From: SHXR01 sp046160305
Lineage (GTDB): Bacteria > Pseudomonadota > Gammaproteobacteria > Burkholderiales > SG8-39
Assembly (NCBI GenBank): GCA_046160305.1
Contig: JBJXGX010000151.1
Coordinates: 44,175-108,174 of the forward strand
Direction of reading: 5' to 3'
Length of the DNA: 64,000 bases
Shown: piece by piece, positions 42,462 to 51,408 of the stretch
Numbering within the stretch: position 1 is the stretch's first letter
Layout of the letters: each line of letters begins with the position of its first letter
The notes under the pieces: model-generated
Told to the model about the DNA's origin: nothing
The model's database searches: none
What the model saw: only the letters and a program-made list of their open reading frames with translations
Translations under genes and position numbers: made by a program

Positions 42462-43861
42462 AGCCGGTATGGGTCGTCGACGATGATCGTTCGATTCGAT
42501 GGGTATTCGAGAAGGCGCTGTCCCGGGAAGGGATCCAGCACCAGACATTCGAGGGCGTGGGCGACGTGATGCGCGCACTTGCCCTCGGGACCCCGCAGGT
42601 GCTCGTCTCCGACATCCGGATGTCGGGTGCCTCGGGCCTTGAGCTCCTCAGTACCATCAAGCAGCGCTACCCGCACCTGCCGGTCATCATCATGACCGCG
42701 TACTCCGATCTTGATTCCGCGGTGCAGGTGTTCCAGGGCGGGGCGTTTGAATACCTGCCAAAGCCATTCGACGTTGATCGCGCCATCGAGCTCATTCGTC
42801 GCGCGATGGCCGAGAGCGTCCAGAACAACGAACCGTCCGAGGTCCTGGATCCATCGCAGGAAATTCTCGGCCAGGCACCTGCGATGCAGGACGTGTTTCG
42901 TGCGATTGGCCGTCTCGCGCAATCGAGTGCCACCGTTCTTATGACGGGGGAATCAGGCACGGGAAAGGAGCTGGTGGCACGTGCCTTGCATCGACATAGC
43001 CCGCGCGCAAGCCATTCGTTCGTGGCCATCAACACCGCCGCAATGCCGAAGGATTTGCTCGAGTCCGAACTATTCGGGCATGAACGCGGGGCCTTCACCG
43101 GTGCGCAGACGCTGCGGCGCGGACGCTTCGAGCAGGCTGAAGGTGGCACGCTGTTCCTCGATGAAATCGGCGACATGCCGGCCGAGCTGCAGACACGGCT
43201 GCTGCGTGTCCTGGCCGACGGGCAGTTCTATCGTGTTGGTGGCCATGTGCCGCTACGTGCGAATGTCCGCGTGATCGCGGCGACGCACCAGGATCTGGAG
43301 CAACGCGTCCGGCAAGGGGCGTTTCGGGAAGACCTCTATCATCGTTTGAATGTCATCCGGCTGCGTTTGCCGTCGTTGCGCGAGCGTCGCGAGGATATTC
43401 CCCCGCTGGCGCGACACTTCCTCGCGAAAAGTGCGCGCGATCTGGGCGTGGAGCCCAAGCGCTTGTCGGCCGAAGCCATGCAATTTCTGACCGAGTACGG
43501 TTACCCCGGAAACGTTCGCCAGTTGGAGAACGTGTGCCACTGGTTGACCGTCATGGCGCCCGCGCAGACGGTGGATGTGAAGGATCTTCCGGTGGAGATT
43601 CGCGATGAGCCGCAGCAGGAGGGCGCGGTGGGCTGGACCACCGTTCTGGAGAACGTGGTCAACCTCGCGTTGTCGCGTGGGGAACGGGATTTGATGGAAC
43701 GTATGACCCGGGAGTTTGAGAGCGTGCTGATCCGTCGTGCGCTGCAACACACCAGCGGTCGGCGAATCGAAGCGGCGCAACTGCTTGGCATCGGCCGCAA
43801 CACCATCACCCGCAAGATCAACGAGTTCGGACTGGACGCCAAGGTCGAGGATATCGCGTAG
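42458..43861 (+). CDS. ntrC: Nitrogen regulation response regulator NtrC
   Basis: This 467-residue sigma-54 activator has a receiver domain with phospho-acceptor Asp52, an AAA+ domain with Walker A GESGTGK (164-170) and the sigma-54-contacting GAFTGA (211-216). A Fis-type helix-turn-helix ends the protein (GRRIEAAQLLGIGRNTITRKINEFGL). Phosphorylated NtrC binds enhancer sites and opens sigma-54 promoters, including very probably the glnA promoter identified upstream. It is translationally coupled to ntrB. Confidence 0.97.
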   Translation: MKPVWVVDDDRSIRWVFEKALSREGIQHQTFEGVGDVMRALALGTPQVLVSDIRMSGASGLELLSTIKQRYPHLPVIIMTAYSDLDSAVQVFQGGAFEYLPKPFDVDRAIELIRRAMAESVQNNEPSEVLDPSQEILGQAPAMQDVFRAIGRLAQSSATVLMTGESGTGKELVARALHRHSPRASHSFVAINTAAMPKDLLESELFGHERGAFTGAQTLRRGRFEQAEGGTLFLDEIGDMPAELQTRLLRVLADGQFYRVGGHVPLRANVRVIAATHQDLEQRVRQGAFREDLYHRLNVIRLRLPSLRERREDIPPLARHFLAKSARDLGVEPKRLSAEAMQFLTEYGYPGNVRQLENVCHWLTVMAPAQTVDVKDLPVEIRDEPQQEGAVGWTTVLENVVNLALSRGERDLMERMTREFESVLIRRALQHTSGRRIEAAQLLGIGRNTITRKINEFGLDAKVEDIA

Positions 43862-43998
43862 GCCTTTTTGCGGATCGCGGGCGGCATCGGCGTCCACCGA
43901 TCATGCAGCGATCTTTACGGCGTTGAACTGATCTAGAATCAGGTCTTCCGCAGTGCACAATTTGCCGCCGCCCCGGTAACGGCAATTCCGGAGGACCA

Positions 43999-45609
43999 AT
44001 GAGCGTCACCCTTGATGCGCCGGTCGGCGTCCCCGCCGGCATGCAGATCGCTGCGCCCGTTTCACACGAGTTCGGTTCGATCCTCACACCCGATGCGCTG
44101 CAGTTCACCGCAGGATTGCATCGCAAATTCGACGGGCGCCGACACGAGCTCCTGGCGAGGCGCGCGGCCCGCCAATCCGAGTTCGATACCGGAAAGTGGC
44201 CCGATTTCCTGCCCGAGTCCGCGCATATTCGAAGCTCGGACTGGACGATTGCTCCGCAGCCGAAGGATCTTCTCGACCGCCGCGTCGAGATCACCGGCCC
44301 GACCGATCGCAAGATGGTCATCAATGCGCTCAATTGCGGCGCGTCCACATTCATGGCGGACTTCGAGGACGCGAACTGTCCGACCTGGTTCAACATGATC
44401 GACGGACAGATCAACCTTCGGGATGCCAATCGGCGCACGATCGCGTTCCAGCAAGGCGATCGCCAGTACCGGCTGAATGACCGGGTGGCGGTCTTGATTC
44501 CACGCCCGCGCGGCTGGCATCTCGACGAAAAGCATGTCACCGTCGATGGCCAGCCGGTATCAGGCGGACTCTTCGACTTCGCGCTCTATTTTTTTCATAA
44601 CGCCAAAGAACTGATCGCGCGCGGCAGCGGGCCGTACTTCTATCTGCCGAAGATGGAATCGCACCTCGAAGCGCGTCTGTGGAACGATGTTTTCAATGCC
44701 GCGCAGGACGACCTCGGCATTCGCCGCGGCACGATCAAGGCCACCTGCCTGATTGAAACCGTGGTGGCCGCGTTCGAGATGGACGAATTCCTGTGGGAGC
44801 TTCGCGATCACTCTGCCGGCCTCAACATCGGACGCTGGGATTACATATTTTCGTGCATCAAGAAATTTCGATCGAACAGCGCGTTCTGTCTGGCCGATCG
44901 ATCACAGGTCACGATGACGGCACCCTTCATGCGTGCCTATGCATTGTTGCTGGTCAAGACCTGTCATCGGCGCAACGCGCCCGCGATGGGTGGGATGGCC
45001 GCGCAGATACCGATCAAGAACGATCCGATCGCCAACGATGCGGCGCTGGAAAAAGTTCGTCAGGACAAGCTGCGCGAGGTGACCGATGGTTGCGATGGCA
45101 CGTGGGTCGCCCATCCGGGGCTGGTGCCCATCGCAAAGGACGTGTTCGACAAGCACATGCCCGCGCCGAATCAATACACGCGGCAACGCCCGGACGTGAA
45201 TGTTGGGGCGAAAGATCTTCTTAACTTCCAGCCGGCCGCACCCATTACCGAAGTCGGACTGCGCAACAATATCTCGGTCGGCATTCAATATCTCGGTGCG
45301 TGGCTCGCGGGCAATGGCTGCGTGCCGGTGTTCAACCTGATGGAAGACGCCGCGACGGCCGAAATTTCGCGCTCGCAGATCTGGCAATGGATGCGGAGCG
45401 AACAAGGCGTTCTCGATGATGGCCGGAAGGTGACCGAGACGCTGTTTCGCGCGTTGCTTGCCGAAGAACTGCCGAAAGTGAAGGCGCATCTCGGGGATGC
45501 GGCGTGGAACGCCGGTCGGTACGAAGAAGCGGCCCGGCTGTTCGACGAGATCAGCACGGGCGATTTCGTGGAGTTCCTGACCCTGCCCGCGTACGAGCGG
45601 ATCGACTGA
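43999..45609 (+). CDS. aceB: Malate synthase A
   Basis: The 536-residue enzyme condenses acetyl-CoA and glyoxylate in the glyoxylate shunt. Recognisable parts are FMADFEDANCPTWFNMIDGQINL, the active-site GPYFYLPKMESHLEARLWNDVF, GTIKATCLIETVVAAFEMDEFL and GRWDYIFSCIKKF. A CGGAGGA site precedes the ATG. Isocitrate lyase is not in the window. The gene follows ntrC after 137 bases and is not obviously part of the nitrogen unit. Confidence 0.97.
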   Translation: MSVTLDAPVGVPAGMQIAAPVSHEFGSILTPDALQFTAGLHRKFDGRRHELLARRAARQSEFDTGKWPDFLPESAHIRSSDWTIAPQPKDLLDRRVEITGPTDRKMVINALNCGASTFMADFEDANCPTWFNMIDGQINLRDANRRTIAFQQGDRQYRLNDRVAVLIPRPRGWHLDEKHVTVDGQPVSGGLFDFALYFFHNAKELIARGSGPYFYLPKMESHLEARLWNDVFNAAQDDLGIRRGTIKATCLIETVVAAFEMDEFLWELRDHSAGLNIGRWDYIFSCIKKFRSNSAFCLADRSQVTMTAPFMRAYALLLVKTCHRRNAPAMGGMAAQIPIKNDPIANDAALEKVRQDKLREVTDGCDGTWVAHPGLVPIAKDVFDKHMPAPNQYTRQRPDVNVGAKDLLNFQPAAPITEVGLRNNISVGIQYLGAWLAGNGCVPVFNLMEDAATAEISRSQIWQWMRSEQGVLDDGRKVTETLFRALLAEELPKVKAHLGDAAWNAGRYEEAARLFDEISTGDFVEFLTLPAYERID

Positions 45610-45633
45610 TACGGCGTAAAAGTCCAAGAGGAG

Positions 45634-45651
45634 TTCCAGGCGACCCTGGAA
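45634..45651 (+). other. Small hairpin after aceB
   Basis: TTCCAGG (45634-45640) and CCTGGAA (45645-45651) form a perfect 7-bp stem with a CGAC loop, 24 bases after the aceB stop and before the dioxygenase gene. No T-run follows. It may be a weak terminator or processing structure. Confidence 0.4.
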
Positions 45652-45686
45652 TAGAATTCACCGACCGACCTAACGAGAGAAGTGCC

Positions 45687-47006
45687 ATGCAAATGCGTCA
45701 CAAGCTCGCGGCCCTCATTGACGATTCGGCCGCGAGATTTCGGGTCGACCGCGCAATCTATAGCGACCCTGCGGTGTTCGAGGCGGAGCTCGATTGCTTC
45801 TACGAGGGCGGCTGGGTGTATCTCTGCCACGAAAGTCAGATCAGGCAACCGGGCGAATACTTCGCGACTCAGATGGGGCGTCAACCGGTCTTCATGGTCC
45901 GGAAGAAGGACGGCGCCGTCGGCGGATTCATCAACGCCTGCGCCCATCGCGGCGCGACCCTCGTGCCCACCCAAAGCGGCAAGGTGAGCACGTTCACCTG
46001 TCGCTTCCACGGCTGGGTGTTCGCGCTCGACGGGCGTTGCATGAAGATCAAGAACGAAGAGTCGGGCGCCTATGCGAATCCGGACTGTCGCGCCGAATGG
46101 AGTCTTACCGCTATCCCGCGTATTGAGACCTATCGCGGCTTCGTCTTCGGCAGTCTGCGCGCCGATGTCTCGCCGCTTGGCGATTATCTCGGACCAACAC
46201 GGCCGTGGATCGATCTCCTGGTCGATCAGTCTCCGGACGGGTTGGAAGTGCTGCCCGGATCATCGACCTACATCGTGCGCGGCAACTGGAAGATGCAGGC
46301 GGAGAATGGCGTGGATGGGTATCACGTCTCGACGGTGCATCGCGTGTTCGCTGCCACTGTTGCGAATCGCGAAGCAAAGCTCGGGCTGTCCGGCATGCAG
46401 CGCACCGAGTCCGGCCGGCTTACCGGCAATGTCGCCTCCGGCGGTTACGACTTCGGCAACGGCCATATGGCGATCTGGGCGCAGCATACTGACCCAAGCA
46501 AGCGGCCGATCTATCAGCAGAAGGAACGATTGGAACGCGAATTCCCGCCGGCGAAAGTCGATTGGATGATGAATCGCGGCCGGAACCTTTTTCTATTCCC
46601 CAATCTCCTCCTGATGGACAACCCCTCGTCGCAGATCCGCACGATTCAGCCGGTGAGCTGTGATCGCGCGGAGGTAACAGTGCGATGTGTCGCGCCCATC
46701 GGCGAGAGCAAGGTGGCCCGCACCGCAAGGCTGCGCAAGTTCGAGGATTTCTACCTGACCACCGGCATGGCCACCTCGGACGACCTGGCCGCACTGGAAG
46801 CGACGCACGTCGGTGGCTATGGTCGAACCGCGCGATGGAACGACTTCGCGCGCGGCGCCAAGGCGAACATCATGCACGGCGCCGAGGACGCCGATGCCGC
46901 GTCGATCGGATCGCCCCCCGCCGCGAGTACGAACAACTGGGACCATGAAATCATGTACCGGGGGTTCTACCGCAACTGGAAGCAGCGGCTTCTGGAGCAT
47001 GCATGA
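45687..47006 (+). CDS. Aromatic-ring-hydroxylating dioxygenase alpha subunit (BenA-like), pair 1
   Basis: The 439-residue protein has a Rieske [2Fe-2S] domain (C85-x-H87 and C105-xx-H108, CAHRGA...CRFHGW) and a catalytic domain with mononuclear iron ligands Asp210-xx-His213-xxxx-His218 in ENGVDGYHVSTVH. It resembles large subunits of benzoate/anthranilate-type 1,2-dioxygenases, which make cis-diols from aromatic acids. The small subunit overlaps by four bases. No reductase gene is next to it. Substrate is not determinable; an aromatic carboxylate is likely. Confidence 0.9.
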   Translation: MQMRHKLAALIDDSAARFRVDRAIYSDPAVFEAELDCFYEGGWVYLCHESQIRQPGEYFATQMGRQPVFMVRKKDGAVGGFINACAHRGATLVPTQSGKVSTFTCRFHGWVFALDGRCMKIKNEESGAYANPDCRAEWSLTAIPRIETYRGFVFGSLRADVSPLGDYLGPTRPWIDLLVDQSPDGLEVLPGSSTYIVRGNWKMQAENGVDGYHVSTVHRVFAATVANREAKLGLSGMQRTESGRLTGNVASGGYDFGNGHMAIWAQHTDPSKRPIYQQKERLEREFPPAKVDWMMNRGRNLFLFPNLLLMDNPSSQIRTIQPVSCDRAEVTVRCVAPIGESKVARTARLRKFEDFYLTTGMATSDDLAALEATHVGGYGRTARWNDFARGAKANIMHGAEDADAASIGSPPAASTNNWDHEIMYRGFYRNWKQRLLEHA

Positions 47007-47497
47007 GCTTCCCGGTCATCAATGACGCGGCGAGCGCGATCGTCTTTCATGAAGCGTTGCTTCTCGACGAAAAGAAGTGGGAAGCGTGGCTCGATCTCTA
47101 CACGGAGGACGCGGTCTTCTGGCTCCCCGCGTGGAAAAGCGAGCTTGAAACAACCGGCGATCCGGAGAATGAGCTGAACTTGCTTTATCTGCGCGGCCGC
47201 GCCGGACTCGAGGATCGCGTGTTTCGCCTGGAGGCCGGAGACTCGTTCGCATCCGTACCCCTTGATCGCACGGTGCACGTCGTCGGCAATGCGATCGTCA
47301 TCGGTGAAAGCAATGGCGAGCTTGATGTCGCAGCGAGTTGGCTATGTCATGTGTACGGCATCCGCGGGAGTTTCACGCGAGGCGGTCGTTACGACTATCG
47401 ACTGCGCAAGACCGACCGTGGCCTCAGGATCGCGCGCAAGAAAATCACGATGATCGATGACAAGCTGGAGGGGCCGGTGGATGTCTACCATGTCTGA
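47003..47497 (+). CDS. Aromatic-ring-hydroxylating dioxygenase beta subunit, pair 1
   Basis: This 164-residue SnoaL-fold protein has LLDEKKWEAWLDLYTEDAVFWLPAW, NLLYLRGRAGLEDRVFRLEAG and a terminal LRIARKKITMIDDKLEGPVDVYHV, as in BenB-type small subunits. It assembles with the alpha subunit in an alpha3beta3 hexamer and has mainly a structural role. It overlaps the alpha gene by four bases. Confidence 0.92.
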   Translation: MSFPVINDAASAIVFHEALLLDEKKWEAWLDLYTEDAVFWLPAWKSELETTGDPENELNLLYLRGRAGLEDRVFRLEAGDSFASVPLDRTVHVVGNAIVIGESNGELDVAASWLCHVYGIRGSFTRGGRYDYRLRKTDRGLRIARKKITMIDDKLEGPVDVYHV

Positions 47498-47506
47498 CGG
47501 GCCGCA

Positions 47507-47541
47507 GCGCAGGGTGCGGGGTGCAGGGTGCAGGGTGCAGG
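47507..47541. repeat. 7-bp tandem repeat (about five units) between convergent dioxygenase genes
   Basis: The unit GTGCAGG repeats three times exactly (47521-47541), preceded by two variants (GCGCAGG, GTGCGGG at 47507-47520). It occupies the 90-base gap between two convergent beta-subunit genes. Such short arrays can vary in length by slippage. Confidence 0.85.
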
Positions 47542-47587
47542 GTGAATCCACGCCTTGCATCCATGCGTCGTTGCCCGCCGCTCGCCA

Positions 47588-48088
47588 TTACAGGCTGTAG
47601 ACGTCCACTTTCGATGGCAGATAGTCGTTGAGCAGGATGATCTTCTTGCGTGCGATCAGCCATTTGCCGGCTTGTGGAACGAGCGTGTGCTCATAGCGCC
47701 CGAAGAACACTTCAACCGTCTTCTCTTTGGGCAGGAACTGATGCGTCACGAAGTTCGATAGCACCTCCAGACGCGCATCGGTCGAGCCATCGTCCAGCAG
47801 GATGTTGGTCACCGCATGCTGCGTGCGCGGGAGAACGAACGAGGCGACCGAGCGACCGGAGCGCGCGCGCCAGATCCGATCTTCCAGCCCTGCACGCGTC
47901 GAGTAATAGATAAGCGAGATTTCGCGGCGCGGATCCTCGGTCGGGGCGTGTTCGCCTTTCCATGCCGGCACCCAGTACTCGCAGTCCGCGGCGAACAGGG
48001 CGGTCCATTCGTCCCAACGTTGCGTATCGAGCAGCAGCGCTTCACGATAGAGAATATCGGTTGCGATGCCGAGCCGATCCTGATTCAT
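47588..48088 (-). CDS. Aromatic-ring-hydroxylating dioxygenase beta subunit, pair 2
   Basis: The 166-residue SnoaL-fold protein contains LLLDTQRWDEWTALFAADCEYWVPAW, SLIYYSTRAGLEDRIWRARSG and a terminal LIARKKIILLNDYLPSKVDVYSL. It is clearly related to, but distinct from, the pair 1 beta subunit. The ATG at 48088 overlaps the alpha stop by four bases (ATGA), which fixes the start; a start at 48142 would lie deep in the alpha gene. Confidence 0.92.
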   Translation of the reverse strand: MNQDRLGIATDILYREALLLDTQRWDEWTALFAADCEYWVPAWKGEHAPTEDPRREISLIYYSTRAGLEDRIWRARSGRSVASFVLPRTQHAVTNILLDDGSTDARLEVLSNFVTHQFLPKEKTVEVFFGRYEHTLVPQAGKWLIARKKIILLNDYLPSKVDVYSL

Positions 48089-49440
48089 CGCTTCCCGCCC
48101 ACCGCGTCTCGTCCGCTGCCTGCCTTCATCAATCGCAGCCATTCGCGGTAGCTTGCATGAAAGATCGTCTCGTCCTGGATGTCATGCGGGCCATGCTGGC
48201 TGGTGACCGGCGAAATGCCGATCGATCTCGCGTAGTCGTCCGCGCCCGAACGGACCGCGGTGATGCCGCGTGCATAGCCCTGCTGCCAGTTGATCGAATG
48301 CGCGCGATAGCCGGACTGGCAGTCTTCGTAGCACGTGGTGTCGTCCGGGGTTGCCAGGCCGCTCACATTGAAAAAATCCTCGTATTGACGGATACGGAAC
48401 GCCCGCGCGTCATCGGGCTCACCGACCGGTGCGAGGCAATAGATTCGCATCTCCGTCTTGTCGACAGCGAGCGGACGAATCACGCGCATCTGCAGCGACG
48501 CGTTCTCTGCGATCTGCACATTCGGATACAACGTGAGATTGCGCGAGTACAACATCCATTCGGCCCGCAATGCGCCGACCCGTTGTTTGACTTCGTCGAT
48601 CAGCGGATAGAGCGGACGAATGGATGGATTCGCGTTCTGCGCCCAGATCGCGGCATGGCCGTGGTTGAAGGTGAAACTGCCGCGCGTGATCGCCGCTGAC
48701 CGGTACGCTTCGAAGTCGAGGGCGTCCAGTTTGTTTCCCGATTCGCCGGAGCGGCGGCGCTCCACGATCTTCACGAAGCTCGAATGCGCCGAGAGAACGT
48801 GGTACACATCGACGCAGTTCTCGATCTGCAGCTTCCAGTTGCCGTTGAACGTGTAGGCGGAAGACCCGGGGACCATTTCGATCCCGTGCGGGCTCTGATC
48901 GATCACGAGGTCGAGAAAGAAGCGCGTGTCACCGAGATACGCGTCGAGCGTTGACGTGTCCGGATTCAGGCAGCCGAACAGGAACCCGCGGTAGTTCCCG
49001 AAATGCGCGATCGACGCAAGGTCGTGGCTGTCCCGATCGAACAGCGGACTGTACTGGCCGTGCTTTCTATCCCGCACATCGAGATTCTTGCCGGCGCTGT
49101 CGTACGCCCAGCCATGGTAGGGGCACACGTGGTATTTCGCGTGGCCCCGCTCATGCGCGCAGATCGTGGCGCCGCGGTGCCGGCAACTGTTGAGGAACGC
49201 GCCGAGATCACCATTGGCATCGCGCATCACCACGACCGGCTGCCGTCCGATCCAGGTCGTGAAGTAATCATGCGCGGCAGGGGCCTGTGACGCCAAGCCC
49301 AGAAACACCCACGTGCCCTCGAAGATGTGTTTCATCTCCAGATCGAACAGCAATGGATCGCGAAAGAGGTCGCGATGCACATTGAACTCACCCTCGCCAA
49401 CGCGATCGATGACGAACTGGTCCAGGTCTCGTGCGCTCAT
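48085..49440 (-). CDS. Aromatic-ring-hydroxylating dioxygenase alpha subunit, pair 2
   Basis: This 451-residue protein has the Rieske motif C86-x-H88 and C106-xx-H109 (CRHRGA...CPYHGW) and mononuclear iron ligands Asp211, His214 and His219 in ENCVDVYHVLSAH. It belongs to the same benzoate-type group as pair 1 but with many differences, so a different aromatic acid is likely. It follows the VOC gene by 4 bases and is coupled to its beta subunit. No ferredoxin or reductase gene is adjacent. Confidence 0.9.
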   Translation of the reverse strand: MSARDLDQFVIDRVGEGEFNVHRDLFRDPLLFDLEMKHIFEGTWVFLGLASQAPAAHDYFTTWIGRQPVVVMRDANGDLGAFLNSCRHRGATICAHERGHAKYHVCPYHGWAYDSAGKNLDVRDRKHGQYSPLFDRDSHDLASIAHFGNYRGFLFGCLNPDTSTLDAYLGDTRFFLDLVIDQSPHGIEMVPGSSAYTFNGNWKLQIENCVDVYHVLSAHSSFVKIVERRRSGESGNKLDALDFEAYRSAAITRGSFTFNHGHAAIWAQNANPSIRPLYPLIDEVKQRVGALRAEWMLYSRNLTLYPNVQIAENASLQMRVIRPLAVDKTEMRIYCLAPVGEPDDARAFRIRQYEDFFNVSGLATPDDTTCYEDCQSGYRAHSINWQQGYARGITAVRSGADDYARSIGISPVTSQHGPHDIQDETIFHASYREWLRLMKAGSGRDAVGGKR

Positions 49441-49444
49441 CGTG

Positions 49445-50308
49445 TTACTCCGAAAACGCGATCGTGCAGTTCATTGCTTCGGAGGCTCCGATGGCGATAC
49501 GCTTGCCGAGCCGCGCGATCGAAAATCCGCCCTGGCGCAACGCATCCGAGGCGGCGGCGAGGTTGCGCACTTTGATCGTCAACATCGCCATGTACGCGTC
49601 GCGCCGATGTCCTTCGTGGTCCTTCGCATCGCAGGCGAGCGCACCGAGTGCCGCATGGAGTGCGAGCGGCGTCACCAATTCCAGCTTGGCGTCACCCAAC
49701 GCAACGTGCGCACTGCCATCGGTATCAATCTCGGCTTTGGTGTCGAGGATCTTTTCGTACTGAGCGATTTCGCTCGCGGGGTTGGGGACGACGATCGTGA
49801 ACGAAGCAATTCCAATCGCACCGTTGGCGTGGGACTGGAACGGCGCATGCCACACGAGCTCGGGTGTCTCGTGCCGGCAGTAGTAGACGCGCCCACCCTG
49901 CAGGGCGCCGCGCGGGAGTCGTACCGTCGTGAAGCGGGCTTCCTGTTCGACGAATGAACCGGGCAGCGTGATCTTGCGCGCGAGCGCCTGGGGTTCTCCC
50001 GCGGGAAAGCCGCGTGCGAGAAGCGCTCGATGGATCGCATCGGTGTCGCCGGCCTTGAGAACGAGCCCATCCAATCCGATCGGCGCCCGGAGAAGATCCG
50101 GTCGAATCGATTGGCCTGCCGGCGGAAAGCCGATCAGCTCAAGGTAATCGCGCTCGAACACCATGAGGTGATTGCATGAACCCGTGGAATGGTGGCCGCG
50201 ATCGGTCAATGTGAATCCCATGCGCCGGAAGCGGGTCGCGGCCTCATCCATCCGATCGCGTACGCTGATGACCGCATGGTCGAGAGGGCAGTGCGTAGTC
50301 GCGGACAT
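49445..50308 (-). CDS. VOC-superfamily protein (glyoxalase-3-like domain)
   Basis: The 287-residue protein starts CPLDHAVISVRDRMDEAATRFRRMGFTLTDRG and has GSCNHLMVFERDYLELIGFP, two half-domains typical of the vicinal oxygen chelate fold. A second module after about residue 165 contains ASFTIVVPNPASEIAQYEKILD. Related proteins include extradiol-like enzymes and glyoxalase homologues without known role. It is the first gene of the VOC-alpha2-beta2 operon, so it may process the dioxygenase product. Function is inferred from context only. Confidence 0.8.
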   Translation of the reverse strand: MSATTHCPLDHAVISVRDRMDEAATRFRRMGFTLTDRGHHSTGSCNHLMVFERDYLELIGFPPAGQSIRPDLLRAPIGLDGLVLKAGDTDAIHRALLARGFPAGEPQALARKITLPGSFVEQEARFTTVRLPRGALQGGRVYYCRHETPELVWHAPFQSHANGAIGIASFTIVVPNPASEIAQYEKILDTKAEIDTDGSAHVALGDAKLELVTPLALHAALGALACDAKDHEGHRRDAYMAMLTIKVRNLAAASDALRQGGFSIARLGKRIAIGASEAMNCTIAFSE

Positions 50309-50450
50309 GGATGATTTCCGGTGCGAATCGTCCGGCCGATTCTACGCGACGCTTCGAACAGCGGATCGCGAGTGCTGTCGTACCCCGAGTGCTTGACCTC
50401 CCGCTGGTTCGGCCGCATCCTCGCGCCGGGCCAGTTGATTCCCGATCGAC

Positions 50451-51386
50451 ATGCAAACGACGATTCACGGACCATGGCGAGACCACCCGGACGCAATCAC
50501 GTTGATCGATGCCCACCATCATCTTTGGGACCTCGGCGCCAATCACTATCCGTGGTTGACCGGTCCGCTCTCGCCGCATTTCTTCATGGGTGACTACACA
50601 CCTCTCAAACGGAATTACCTGCCGGCGGATCTGCGGCGCGATGCGGCCGGCCACAATGTACTGAAGACGGTCCATGTCGAAGCTGAAATGGATCGTGATC
50701 GACAGGTCGCCGAAACACGTTGGCTTACGACGATGAGCGCGCTACATGGCCTGCCGAGCGCGATCGTCGCGCATGCATGGTTCCACACGCCCGATGCGGA
50801 AGAGATCATCGCGCAGCAGGCGGTGTTTCCGCTCGTACGCGGCATTCGTTCCAAGCCGGTAACCGCGCTATTGCCCGACGCAAACCATCCCACCGGGCCT
50901 GGCACCATGCAGGATCCGCGCTGGCTGGCAGGATTCGCGCTGCTTGAAAAATACGGTCTGTCATGGGACCTGCGCGTGCCCTATTGGCATCTGGCGGAAG
51001 CCGCGGACGTTGCGCGCTCGTTCCCCCGCACCGCGATTGTTCTCAACCACACCGGTTTCCCATGGGACCGCAGCGAAACGGGCTTGGCGGCCTGGCGACA
51101 CATGATGGAGACCATCGCCCGCTGTCCGAACGTATGTCTGAAGGTATCGGAGCTCGGGCTCAAGGGCGAGGCGTGGAACTACGAGTCGAATCGGCGTGTA
51201 GTGCTCGATGCCATCCGGATCTTCGGCATCGAGCGCTGCATGTTCGCGTCCAACTTTCCGGTGGCGGGGTTGCGCATCGGATACGACGCGCTGGTCCGTT
51301 CGGTCGCGAGAATGCTTGACGGCCACTCGGAGAACGATCGAGCGCGCTTCTTCTGGAAAAACGCGCAGGCGTTCTATCGTCTCTGA
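50451..51386 (+). CDS. Amidohydrolase-2 family hydrolase (lactonase-like)
   Basis: This 311-residue TIM-barrel protein has the metal-binding DAHHHLWDLGANHYPWL start, IVLNHTGFPWD and CMFASNFPVAG near the end. These place it with fuconolactonase/2-pyrone-4,6-dicarboxylate-lactonase relatives. Such enzymes open a lactone or decarboxylate an aromatic-pathway intermediate. It is divergent from the VOC-dioxygenase operon, so regulation may be shared. Exact substrate unknown. Confidence 0.85.
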   Translation: MQTTIHGPWRDHPDAITLIDAHHHLWDLGANHYPWLTGPLSPHFFMGDYTPLKRNYLPADLRRDAAGHNVLKTVHVEAEMDRDRQVAETRWLTTMSALHGLPSAIVAHAWFHTPDAEEIIAQQAVFPLVRGIRSKPVTALLPDANHPTGPGTMQDPRWLAGFALLEKYGLSWDLRVPYWHLAEAADVARSFPRTAIVLNHTGFPWDRSETGLAAWRHMMETIARCPNVCLKVSELGLKGEAWNYESNRRVVLDAIRIFGIERCMFASNFPVAGLRIGYDALVRSVARMLDGHSENDRARFFWKNAQAFYRL

Positions 51387-51408
51387 ATTCAGGTCTTTTG
51401 AGATCCAG

